Made by a program: the position numbers and the translations under genes. A stretch of DNA of 38,005 nt from Hyphomicrobiales bacterium (GTDB lineage: Bacteria > Pseudomonadota > Alphaproteobacteria > Rhizobiales > Rhizobiaceae): positions 1 through 38,005 of the forward strand of contig JAJFHT010000145.1 in NCBI GenBank assembly GCA_021775495.1. Reading direction: 5' to 3'. Positions 9,381-17,121 of this stretch are shown here, one piece after another (position 1 is the first letter of the stretch; the number at the start of each line of letters is the position of its first letter). The notes below the pieces were generated by a model. That model was not told where the DNA came from. It worked only from the letters and a program-made list of their open reading frames with translations, and made no database searches.

Positions 9381-10322
9381 ATGCTGCTTGGACGCACCGC
9401 CAACGGACTGTTCTGGATGCACCGACATATCGAGCGGGCCGAGAATATGGCGCGGCTGGTCGATGCCGGGCAACGCATGGCACTGACCAAACTGAGCGAT
9501 TCATCCGATGAATGGGCTTCAGTGGTGTTGAGCTCCGGTGTCAGTGCGACTTTCAAGGACAAATACGATGAATATTCAGCCCAGACGGTTTCAGATTTCC
9601 TGCTTCGGGACATGGATAACCCGTCAAGCGTGATAGCCTCCATCGAGACGGCTCGGCACAATGCCCGGATGGTGCGGACGGCGCTTTCCCGTGAAAGCTG
9701 GGAAAGCCTGAATGAAGCCTGGATGTCGCTCAAGCGCATACTTGCCAATCCCATCGATGAGCGTGACATGCCAATTATTCTCGATGCGATCAAACGGGAG
9801 ACAGCGCTCATTCGTGGCGCGTTTCACGGGACAATGCTGCGCAATGAGAATTTTGATTTCGCCCGTATCGGCACGTTTATCGAACGCGCGGACAACACGG
9901 CTCGCATTCTTGACGTAAAATATTACCTGCTGTTGCCATCGTTGTCCTGGGTCGGATCAAGTCTGGACAACTACCAGTGGGAATCGATCCTGCGTTCGGT
10001 CTCTGCACATCGATCCTATCGCTGGGTTTACGAACCTGACTATCTGCCGGCCAATGTCGCGGATTTCCTGATCCTGAACGGACGCATGCCGCGGTCGCTG
10101 ACATTTTGCTACCGTAACATTTCTGAAAACCTCGGTTATCTTGCCAATGATTACGGCACCCGGCACACTTGTCACGATACAGTTGAGAACACGGTGAAGA
10201 TGCTGGCATTCGGCTCGATCAAAGATGTGTTCGACGAAGGCCTACATGAATTCATCGTGGATTTTCTTCATAAAAACAACAAGCTGGGCAAGGAAATTGC
10301 CGAAGCTTATCAATTCTATTGA
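9381..10322 (+). CDS. Alpha-E domain protein (DUF403) of the Anbu operon
   Basis: A 313-residue, mainly alpha-helical cytosolic protein of the alpha-E family (COG2307). Its opening, LLGRTANGLFWMHRHIERAENMARLVD, and the internal repeat RIGTFIERADNTARILDVKYY are the two E-R-A(D/E)N-x-AR helices that define the family. The segment VADFLILNGRMPRSLTFCYRNISENL is also typical. It begins 2 nt after the ATP-grasp gene. Alpha-E proteins occur almost always beside a circularly permuted ATP-grasp protein and a transglutaminase. They have been predicted to take part in a peptide ligation or tagging system, but the biochemistry is not settled as far as I know. Confidence 0.93.
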   Translation: MLLGRTANGLFWMHRHIERAENMARLVDAGQRMALTKLSDSSDEWASVVLSSGVSATFKDKYDEYSAQTVSDFLLRDMDNPSSVIASIETARHNARMVRTALSRESWESLNEAWMSLKRILANPIDERDMPIILDAIKRETALIRGAFHGTMLRNENFDFARIGTFIERADNTARILDVKYYLLLPSLSWVGSSLDNYQWESILRSVSAHRSYRWVYEPDYLPANVADFLILNGRMPRSLTFCYRNISENLGYLANDYGTRHTCHDTVENTVKMLAFGSIKDVFDEGLHEFIVDFLHKNNKLGKEIAEAYQFY

Positions 10323-10333
10323 TGTGCTGACGA

Positions 10334-11128
10334 ATGCGCCTGAAAATTTCCCACACCAGTGAATATCGCTACAGCCAATCGCTTCATTATGGATTGCAGC
10401 GCCTTCATCTGGTCCCGCGCAACGGCCCGGGGCAAACCGTCCATTCCTGGCAACTGGAATATAAGGGTGCGCGTGAAGAGGCTCAATATGTCGACCATTT
10501 CGGCAATGACACAAGGCTCGCAAGCGCCTATCCTGGTGTTGAAAAAATCGTATTCAACGCGGTCGGAGATATAGAGACGACCAGCAATGAAGGCATTTTG
10601 GGGGGACATAAAGGTTACGCGCCGCTTTGGCTGTTTCAAACCGAGAGCAAGTTGACGACGTCGGGGTCGGGCATCGACAAACTGCTGGCGGATCTGTCCG
10701 AAAGCGCTGAACTGGATCGCATGCACCAACTAATGTCCCTGATCGGAGCAAGGGTGCGGTATGAGGTCGGCACCACCGACGTTGCCACCTCGGCCGAGGC
10801 CGCGCTCCAGCAGGAAAGTGGTGTGTGCCAGGATCATGCCCATATCTTTATTGCAGCGGCCAGGGCATCTGGCCTTCCCGCCCGCTATGTCAGTGGGTAT
10901 CTGATGATGGATGACACAAGTGAGCAGGTGGCAAGCCATGCCTGGGCCGAAGCTCATCTCGATGGACTCGGCTGGGTCGGCTTTGATGTCTCGAACGGGA
11001 TATCACCGGACGAGCGTTATGTCCGCCTGGCTACGGGCAAGGATTACAATGATGCCATGCCCATTGCAGGAATCCGTTTCGGTCCTTCAGAAGAATCTCT
11101 TGCGGTTCACATCTCTGTCGAGCAGTAA
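10334..11128 (+). CDS. Transglutaminase-like cysteine protease of the Anbu operon
   Basis: A 264-residue protein with an N-terminal beta domain (LKISHTSEYRYSQSLHYGLQRLHLVPRNGPGQ, the transglutaminase N region) and a papain-like transglutaminase core. The catalytic triad is complete: C165 in SGVCQDHAHIF, H202 in SHAWAEAHL, and D218 in VGFDVSNG. No signal peptide or membrane segment is seen, so it is probably cytosolic. Such proteins hydrolyse or form amide bonds. Its neighbours, an ATP-grasp ligase and a proteasome-like peptidase, suggest a peptide-bond making and breaking cycle. The ATG at 10334 follows the alpha-E stop by 11 nt. Confidence 0.93.
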   Translation: MRLKISHTSEYRYSQSLHYGLQRLHLVPRNGPGQTVHSWQLEYKGAREEAQYVDHFGNDTRLASAYPGVEKIVFNAVGDIETTSNEGILGGHKGYAPLWLFQTESKLTTSGSGIDKLLADLSESAELDRMHQLMSLIGARVRYEVGTTDVATSAEAALQQESGVCQDHAHIFIAAARASGLPARYVSGYLMMDDTSEQVASHAWAEAHLDGLGWVGFDVSNGISPDERYVRLATGKDYNDAMPIAGIRFGPSEESLAVHISVEQ

Positions 11129-11164
11129 TGCGCAGCTGATTCAAACCGAAAAGACCAAATTTCC

Positions 11165-11899
11165 ATGACCTATTGCGTGGGCCTGAAAACAGATAGCGGC
11201 CTTGTGTTCATGTCCGATACCCGGACCAATGCCGGGGTCGACAACATTTCGACATTCGGAAAAATGTACACATGGGATGTTCCGGGCGAGCGGCACATTG
11301 TCCTCATGACCGCCGGCAATCTTGCGACCACGCAGACGGTCGTCAGCCTGCTGGAGGAACGAGCCAAGGCGCCGGAAGACCGGTCTTCTTCGTTGCTTGA
11401 AACCAATTCGATGTTTCAGACCGCACAATTGGTCGGAAATACAGTCAAGGAAGCTATCGCGTCGTCGGCACCTGCTGGCCAGAAAGCCGACGCAGCGTTC
11501 AATGCGACCTTTATTCTCGGTGGCCAGATCAAGGGCGGTGAACCGCGACTTTTCCTGATCTATCCGGAGGGAAATTTCGTCGAGGCGAGCAAGGACACGC
11601 CGTTTTTTCAGATCGGCGAACACAAATACGGAAAACCGATCCTTGTTCGTGCCTATGATGCAGGGATGAGTTTTGCAGAGGCTGCCAAACTCCTGCTGGT
11701 GTCTTTCGACTCGACATTGAAATCGAACCTGACCGTCGGCCTGCCGCTTGATCTCCAGTTTTACCAGGCCGACAGCTTCAAAACGGGATTGCAGCGGCGG
11801 ATCGAAGCCGACGATCCCTATTATCGTGATATATCCGAAGGATGGTCACTCGCCCTCAAAACGGCGTTCGGCAGCTTGCCGCCATTTCCCGACCGCTGA
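11165..11899 (+). CDS. Anbu proteasome-type peptidase
   Basis: A 244-residue Ntn-hydrolase of the Anbu (ancestral beta subunit) family, related to HslV and proteasome beta subunits. After removal of Met, the predicted nucleophile is Thr (T2 in MTYCVGL), and the supporting residues D18 (FMSDTRTNAG) and K33 (STFGKMY) match the classic Thr/Asp/Lys set. The strands IVLMTAGNLATTQTVVSLLEER and FNATFILGGQI..GEPRLFLIYPEGNF follow the family pattern. Published Anbu proteins assemble into open helical or ring-like oligomers of unclear substrate. It is the last gene of the four-gene operon, 36 nt after the transglutaminase. Annotations usually call it a proteasome-type or 20S proteasome-like protease. 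Confidence 0.94.
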   Translation: MTYCVGLKTDSGLVFMSDTRTNAGVDNISTFGKMYTWDVPGERHIVLMTAGNLATTQTVVSLLEERAKAPEDRSSSLLETNSMFQTAQLVGNTVKEAIASSAPAGQKADAAFNATFILGGQIKGGEPRLFLIYPEGNFVEASKDTPFFQIGEHKYGKPILVRAYDAGMSFAEAAKLLLVSFDSTLKSNLTVGLPLDLQFYQADSFKTGLQRRIEADDPYYRDISEGWSLALKTAFGSLPPFPDR

Positions 11900-11919
11900 G
11901 CAGGCGTTGCGGGAAAGTA

Positions 11920-12228
11920 TCAGGTTTGTTCAGTTGCGCGATTTTCAACAATCAAAAACCAGGCGCGCAGCTTTGCAAACCGGGCCAGCAATCGGCCTCT
12001 TTGTTCGTTCAGGGCGGGGTCATCATCACCATAGAGCGTTGCCGAAGCCAGGAAGATTTCGTACTCGGCTTCAAGCGCAGAAGCCATCTCATTTGAGTTG
12101 TGATCAGGCGGCAGATCGTCGGCTGCTTTTGTAAGCAGAAACCGCAGTTTCTGACTAGCCTTGTTGTCGGAGCTACGCACCGTCCGGATCAGACTCTCGA
12201 TTGCTGAAAAGATTTTTTCGCGTGACAT
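11920..12228 (-). CDS. Hypothetical 102-aa helical protein
   Basis: A short minus-strand gene convergent with anbu (20 nt between stops) and divergent from the dihaem peroxidase gene. The product is predicted largely helical and amphipathic, with charged heptad-like stretches (SREKIFSAIESLIRTVRSSDNKASQKLRFLLTKA, then ALEAEYEIFLASATLYGDDDPALNEQRGRLLARFAKLRAWFLIVE). It has no signal peptide, membrane segment or recognised motif. The ribosome site before the ATG at 12228 is poor. No other gene competes for the interval and the composition looks protein-like. I do not recognise the family and give no function. Confidence 0.55.
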   Translation of the reverse strand: MSREKIFSAIESLIRTVRSSDNKASQKLRFLLTKAADDLPPDHNSNEMASALEAEYEIFLASATLYGDDDPALNEQRGRLLARFAKLRAWFLIVENRATEQT

Positions 12229-12233
12229 GACGT

Positions 12234-12264
12234 CTTGAAATATTCCGTGATCAATATATTCAAG
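12234..12264. promoter_or_regulatory. Imperfect palindrome in divergent intergenic region
   Basis: CTTGAA at 12234-12239 and TTCAAG at 12259-12264 form the arms of an inverted repeat whose flanking bases ATAT/ATAT also nearly pair. The site is AT-rich and lies between two divergent genes, 126 nt before the dihaem peroxidase start. A dimeric repressor or activator could bind here; no regulator can be named. Confidence 0.35.
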
Positions 12265-12389
12265 TCTGTTAACCCAGATTCCGTATAAAATCCAATGGGT
12301 TTCGGATATTATGATTAATTTGATCGACTGGATTCAGGCTTTGTAAGCGTTCGAATCGCGTCGGTTCGTGAAACCGGAATTCTAAAGAC

Positions 12390-13775
12390 ATGTTCCCGTC
12401 AATCGCCGCAAACCCCTATAAAGCCTTCGTTTTGGCGGCAATTGCACTGTTTTTTCCGGGAATAGAACCTGCCCTTACGGCAGAGGGAAAGATGGCAGGG
12501 ATGTCAATTCCGCAGGCGCTTACCGATGCGGATTTCGAAGCTGCTTCGAAGGCAAAGGCAAATCTTGGACGGTTGTTGTTCTACGATCCGGTATTAAGCG
12601 GCAACAAAAACATATCTTGTGCAACCTGCCATCATCCCGACCATGCGACGGGCGACGGCGTGTCGCTTTCGATAGGTGAGGGCGGCGCCGGCCTTGGACC
12701 CGATCGACTCCCCGTTTCCGGGGTCAATCAACCCGAGCAGAGGATCGGTCGAAATTCCCCGGCACTTTTCAATGTTGGTGCACGGGAGTTCAAGTCCTTC
12801 TTCCACGATGGCCGCCTGGAACGCGATGCCTCCCGCGAATCCGGATTTCGGACGCCGCTTGAGGATGACATGGTTGCCGGGTTTGACGGACCGCTGGCGG
12901 CGCAAACGATGTTTCCGGTCCTGTCCGGCGACGAGATGGCAGGGCATTATGATGAAAATGAAATTGCTAAAGCCGTCCGGCAGGGTCTGATAGCCGGTCC
13001 TGGCGGTGCCTGGGAACGTATTGCACAAAGGATCAGGCGCATTCCCGAATATGTCCAATCCTTTGTCGGCGCCTTCGACAATGTCGAGACTGCCGATGAC
13101 ATCCGTTTCACTGATATTGCCAACGCAATCGCCGCGTTTGTGGCGTTGGAATGGCGCGCCGATGACAGTTCGTTTGATCGCTATTTGCGTGGTGATGAAA
13201 GCGCCATGGGACCGGCGGCAAGCGCGGGCATGACATTGTTTTACGGAAAGGCAAATTGCAGCATCTGCCATTCCGGCCCGTTGCAGACGGATCATGAATT
13301 CCACGCCATAGCGATGCCGCAACTGGGGCCCGGGCGGACAGCTCGGTTTGAATCCCATCAGCGCGATATCGGCCGTATGCGGGTCACCGGTAAATCCGAT
13401 GATGCCTACCGGTTCAGGACACCAAGTCTCCGCAACGTGGAACTGACCGCGCCGTATGGACACGCGGGAGCCTATTCCAGCCTAGAAGCAGTCGTCCGGC
13501 ATCATTCAGACCCGGTCGGATCGCTCGAAAAATATGACAAATCGCAAGTGGTCCTTGCTGATGTCGAAGACTGGAATCGTCGCGATTGGGCGATCCAGGA
13601 CAATCCGCAGGAGACCGCAGCCATTGCCTCGGCGAACCAATTGCAGCCGACTCCGCTGTCCGATGGCGAGATTGCCAGACTGGTCTCTTTCCTAAAGTCA
13701 CTGACAGACCACAAGAGCCTGCCGGGCCGACTGGGGGTTCCGAGCAGTGTACCAAGTGGCCTGCCGGTTGATTGA
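12390..13775 (+). CDS. Secreted dihaem cytochrome c peroxidase / MauG family protein
   Basis: A 461-residue exported c-type cytochrome. An N-terminal signal peptide (hydrophobic about residues 12-23, cleavage probably near ALTA) precedes two haem-binding motifs: CATCH at 77-81 and CSICH at 290-294. Other family features are NLGRLLFYDPVLSGNKNISCATCH, GRNSPALFNV, FFHDGR, and the C-terminal FRTPSLRNVELTAPYGHAGAYSSLEAVVRHH. Bacterial peroxidases of this family reduce hydrogen peroxide in the periplasm, and MauG relatives oxidise protein side chains; sequence alone does not choose between them. At 461 residues it is longer than classic CcpA (about 330-350). It is convergent with a UnbV-type repeat protein only 1 nt from its stop. 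Confidence 0.9.
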   Translation: MFPSIAANPYKAFVLAAIALFFPGIEPALTAEGKMAGMSIPQALTDADFEAASKAKANLGRLLFYDPVLSGNKNISCATCHHPDHATGDGVSLSIGEGGAGLGPDRLPVSGVNQPEQRIGRNSPALFNVGAREFKSFFHDGRLERDASRESGFRTPLEDDMVAGFDGPLAAQTMFPVLSGDEMAGHYDENEIAKAVRQGLIAGPGGAWERIAQRIRRIPEYVQSFVGAFDNVETADDIRFTDIANAIAAFVALEWRADDSSFDRYLRGDESAMGPAASAGMTLFYGKANCSICHSGPLQTDHEFHAIAMPQLGPGRTARFESHQRDIGRMRVTGKSDDAYRFRTPSLRNVELTAPYGHAGAYSSLEAVVRHHSDPVGSLEKYDKSQVVLADVEDWNRRDWAIQDNPQETAAIASANQLQPTPLSDGEIARLVSFLKSLTDHKSLPGRLGVPSSVPSGLPVD

Positions 13776-13776
13776 T

Positions 13777-15363
13777 CTACTCGGTGGGGCGAACCAGCTT
13801 CATGGTGTTGCCCAGACGCTCAAGACGGATGTGCTGGCCGGCCTGAACGGCTTGCCAATCGGATGTTTCACCGTCCGGCCAGATTACCCTCACACGCAGC
13901 TCCCGGGATTTTCCGGTACCTAAATGATGAACCCCCAACGTACCGCCGGCATGGCCGCCGCCGATGGTGACTTCACGGTGCCAGGAACGCGTGCCGTCCG
14001 ATACCTCAATCCAGGAACCGACGGCATTTCTGTTGTTGCCGTTCTGCAGCAATTCAACGGCTAACCAGTTCCCGCTGTTCGCAGTGCGGTTTTCGTTGAG
14101 CTCCAGTCCGGCGCGCCGGTTGTTGACGACGATATCGAGCAGTCCGTCCCGATTGAGATCGACAACGGCGGCTCCCCGGGCACGCTCCGTCGTTGCGAGA
14201 CCGGCCTTGTCGCCGAATTCTTTGAAACTGCCGTCAGACTGCTGCATGAGAAGATTGTTCGGATCGCGCATCGCGGTATCCGGCATTTGGTCGACATTGC
14301 CTTTGGCAACAAACAAATCATCTTTCCCGTCATTGTCGACATCGCCAAAAGCGGCATGCCAGCCGGAAGACGGACGGCCTTCATCGCCGACATAAGGGAT
14401 ATGCGCCGTAATGCCGCGCTGATATGGCGACTCCTCGTATGTCGGCGACTTTCCGTCGCTGGACAGCAGTTGAAGCTTCTGATCGCCCATGCTGGTCAGA
14501 TAGACTTCCGGCACGCCATCGCCCGAAATATCACGGCTGGCAATGCCCATTCCCCAAATGCTCAGCGGCTTCCAGCCTTCGGCTTCAGTGTATTGCCGGG
14601 GTGTTTTGTCAAACCGCCACAGCTGCTCCTGGCCGTCATGGACATAATAGTGCCGATCATTGCTGATCCGCAGATCCTGCCGTCCGTTGCGGCCCCAATC
14701 GCTGAACAGGGCAGAGAGTGCACAATATCCGGGAGACAACAGGGCAGGTGGCGAATAGTGGTCACCATCGGCGCGATAGAAGGCGTTTTTGTCGCATGCG
14801 CCAAACGGTCCGTTAGGATTGTCCCGGTCCACATAATTGCCGAAGACGAGAGTTGGAAGCGATCTGTCGGCTTCCCAGGTTGCCGTGAAGGCCGTCGTCC
14901 AGCGATCGCGTCCGTCAAATGTCCATTTCTCATCGGCCCCTTCGAACCGGCAGCCACCCAGTCCCCTGTAGAGCTTGTTGGACCCGACCCGCATGATTGC
15001 CAGATCAATGCTGCCGTCGCTGTCTATGTCGATTGGATAGGCGCCCGTCACTCCGGTCAGCGCCAGTTCGGATGACTGTGCCAGCGTGAAATTCAGCGAG
15101 CCTCCCTCTCGTTCCGTCCGATTGATCAACAAGGAGGATGGGGCAGTGCCACCGGCCGCAAATATCTCTGGAAATCCATCCTTATTGCAATCGAATACCG
15201 CGACACCTCCGCCGACAAAGTGTTCCCAGCCACCGATATATTGATGCACAATCCCCAGTTGCGGAGCGCGATCGACAAATTTCGGAGCCGACCAGGCGTT
15301 CGCTGGCAGGAGACCGGTCGCAATCGCCATCAGAAGTATGCGGCGGAGATGTGTTGTAGTCAT
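13777..15363 (-). CDS. Secreted FG-GAP/VCBS repeat protein of the CRTAC1/UnbV type
   Basis: A 528-residue exported protein. The signal peptide runs to about residue 26 (NAWSA then PKFVDRA). The body has at least five calcium-loop-like FG-GAP/VCBS units with D-x-(D/N)-x-D-G cores: VFDCNKDGFPEI, DIDSDGSIDLAI, DISGDGVPEVYL, DVDNDGKDDLFV and DLNRDGLLDIVV. It ends in an ASPIC/UnbV module (GSWIEVSDGTRSWHREVTIGGGHAGG, then RVRVIWPDGETSDWQAVQAGQHIRLE). These form beta-propellers used in protein or carbohydrate binding outside the membrane. The ATG at 15363 is chosen because it gives the signal peptide; the reading frame extends 58 codons upstream into the aldolase gene. The convergent dihaem peroxidase suggests a shared periplasmic role, but this is inference. 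Confidence 0.88.
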   Translation of the reverse strand: MTTTHLRRILLMAIATGLLPANAWSAPKFVDRAPQLGIVHQYIGGWEHFVGGGVAVFDCNKDGFPEIFAAGGTAPSSLLINRTEREGGSLNFTLAQSSELALTGVTGAYPIDIDSDGSIDLAIMRVGSNKLYRGLGGCRFEGADEKWTFDGRDRWTTAFTATWEADRSLPTLVFGNYVDRDNPNGPFGACDKNAFYRADGDHYSPPALLSPGYCALSALFSDWGRNGRQDLRISNDRHYYVHDGQEQLWRFDKTPRQYTEAEGWKPLSIWGMGIASRDISGDGVPEVYLTSMGDQKLQLLSSDGKSPTYEESPYQRGITAHIPYVGDEGRPSSGWHAAFGDVDNDGKDDLFVAKGNVDQMPDTAMRDPNNLLMQQSDGSFKEFGDKAGLATTERARGAAVVDLNRDGLLDIVVNNRRAGLELNENRTANSGNWLAVELLQNGNNRNAVGSWIEVSDGTRSWHREVTIGGGHAGGTLGVHHLGTGKSRELRVRVIWPDGETSDWQAVQAGQHIRLERLGNTMKLVRPTE

Positions 15364-15442
15364 TATGATCCCGGCACCTTTGGTTGAAAACGGTACATCC
15401 ACTCTCCAAGCAAAGGATTGCATGAATGGCAAGCTGTCTGAG

Positions 15443-16282
15443 TCAATTCCTGCCGGGATGGCGCAGCTTCGAGATGATTTCAACGGTGGCCTGCCGAACC
15501 GGTGGAATACAGGAAGACAACAGTTCAATGCGGTCAAATTGATTGGGATTGCTGATCACGGTTTGGCGCAAAGCATTGCCGAAGGCCATTCGCAGTTCCG
15601 TACCGATATTGAATTTCGAAACATTGGTTTCGGTGGCAAGCCTGCAGCGGACATCAGACGGAATTCCGCTTCCGCCATGCAGCACCAGGGGCACATCGGT
15701 TACAACTTCAATCGCCCGCACGGCGTCGAAATCGATGATCGCGTGCTTTTCCGTCTGCAGATGAACATTGCCGACCGAGACTGCCAGGGCGTCGACCCCG
15801 GTTTCTTGTGCAAATCGACCGGCCTCTATTGGATCCGTTGCGGCGGATGCTGCTCCGGAATCATAACCGACAAACCCGACTTCGCCCTCAACTGAAACAC
15901 CCGCAGGGTTGGCTTTTTCAACGACGCTGGCGGTCAGGTCTATGTTTTGCTGCAAGGACAATTGTGAGCCATCGAACATGACGGACGTGAAACCGTGCTC
16001 AATGCCTTTGAAGCAGTCGTCGACGTTTTGTCCGTGGTCAATGTGACAGACGATCGGCACGCTCGCCTGGTCGGCCAAATGGCGAAACATCGCGCCAAGA
16101 ACCGGGATTGGCGTATGTTTGCGGCAACCGGGACCAGCTTGAAGAATGATCGGAATGCCGGTTTCCTCAGCCGCCTCAACATAGGCGACGGCGTCTTCCC
16201 AACCCAGAACCACTAATCCGGCAACGGCATATCCTTCAGCCCGGGCTGCGTGCAGCAGACCGGTCATGGATACTGCTGTCAT
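15443..16282 (-). CDS. iolJ: Class II aldolase, IolJ-like, last gene of the iol operon
   Basis: A 279-residue class II (zinc-dependent) fructose-bisphosphate aldolase family protein. Visible metal and active-site segments are VPIVCHIDHGQNVDDC, the acidic VSVEGEVGFVG, LAVSVGNVHL and LVLHGGSGIP, giving the usual His, Glu, His, His set. The context with iolB, iolC and iolD points to the final step of inositol breakdown: cleavage of 2-deoxy-5-keto-gluconate-6-phosphate to malonate semialdehyde and dihydroxyacetone phosphate. Its start overlaps the iolB stop by 4 nt (ATGA). The gene symbol is by context and family; fructose- or tagatose-bisphosphate aldolase activity cannot be excluded. Confidence 0.85.
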   Translation of the reverse strand: MTAVSMTGLLHAARAEGYAVAGLVVLGWEDAVAYVEAAEETGIPIILQAGPGCRKHTPIPVLGAMFRHLADQASVPIVCHIDHGQNVDDCFKGIEHGFTSVMFDGSQLSLQQNIDLTASVVEKANPAGVSVEGEVGFVGYDSGAASAATDPIEAGRFAQETGVDALAVSVGNVHLQTEKHAIIDFDAVRAIEVVTDVPLVLHGGSGIPSDVRCRLATETNVSKFNIGTELRMAFGNALRQTVISNPNQFDRIELLSSCIPPVRQATVEIISKLRHPGRN

Positions 16283-17121
16283 TTGAACTTCGCGATCATG
16301 TCCTTGATGCCGGGAATGGTTTCTATCTGGTAGGCGTGCGTCGGTTGAAAATATTGCACCAGCGAGCGCTGGCTCAACCCACCGAGAATTGTGAAGTAGT
16401 ACATCTCATATCCCGGCGCGGCGACGCAGGGGTGGTATCCCTTGTCGATGGCAAATGTCGAGCCATCGACCAGATGAAACGCTTCACCGGGCTTGCCGTC
16501 CTCAGCTTGCAGAAGCTGCATGCCGAAGCCGTGAGCGGGCCGGAAGCGGAAATTGTAGACCTCATCATGCCTGGTCTCGTCGGGTAAGCGATCGGAATCG
16601 TGTTTGTGCGGCGGAAAACCGGACCACCCGCCGGCACCTACCGTATAGAGTTCCGAAACCAGAAGGCGGCCGACCTTGTCATGCTGCTTCTGGCCAAGAA
16701 TGTGCTTGATCTTGCGATGGGTCTTGGTGTCGTCGGAACCATACTGGACAAGATCGATGTCCTCGGCACGGATTGCGAAAGGGGTCAGGACCTCATCATA
16801 TTTTGCACCGGCGACAAATACCTCGGCGGTTTCGGACTCACAAACGAATTCTGTCTTTGCACCTGACGGTACATAGATGCCTTCAGGTTCGCCATCCCAG
16901 ACATCCTGCCCACGCCGGCCAACATCCGGAAAGGACACACCCTCGACCTTCGCGCTGACCGTTCCGGTCGCCGGCACGATACAGGTCTCATATCCCGGCA
17001 CCGAATACTCGAATGCCTGGTCCCGTCCGAGCTTGACGATGTTAAAATATGTCAGCGGGACACGGGAGTCTCCGGCATCCACCAACGGGCTGTTGTTGTT
17101 GTCAAATGGAGGAATGTGCAT
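16279..17121 (-). CDS. iolB: 5-deoxy-glucuronate isomerase
   Basis: IolB converts 5-deoxy-D-glucuronate to 2-deoxy-5-keto-D-gluconate in myo-inositol catabolism. The 280-residue product is a double cupin with the family segments CIVPATGTVSAKVEG, GIYVPSGAKTEFV, the metal-binding SGFPPHKHDSDRLPDETRHDEVYNFRF and GYHPCVAAPGYEMYYFTILGG. AAGGGA lies 6 nt before the ATG at 17121. The gene start overlaps the iolC 3' end by 20 nt and its stop overlaps the aldolase start by 4 nt, so it is inside one operon, transcribed iolD-iolC-iolB-iolJ on the minus strand. Confidence 0.95.
   Translation of the reverse strand: MHIPPFDNNNSPLVDAGDSRVPLTYFNIVKLGRDQAFEYSVPGYETCIVPATGTVSAKVEGVSFPDVGRRGQDVWDGEPEGIYVPSGAKTEFVCESETAEVFVAGAKYDEVLTPFAIRAEDIDLVQYGSDDTKTHRKIKHILGQKQHDKVGRLLVSELYTVGAGGWSGFPPHKHDSDRLPDETRHDEVYNFRFRPAHGFGMQLLQAEDGKPGEAFHLVDGSTFAIDKGYHPCVAAPGYEMYYFTILGGLSQRSLVQYFQPTHAYQIETIPGIKDMIAKFK

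Noticed and set aside
12594-13463. 289-codon minus-strand open frame inside the dihaem peroxidase gene
   Set aside because: It is antisense to both haem-region segments of a clearly coding gene and has no homology-like pattern.
15364-15537. N-terminal extension of the FG-GAP protein into the aldolase gene
   Set aside because: The ATG at 15363 gives a proper signal peptide, and the extension is antisense-free but out of frame with the aldolase and lacks homology.
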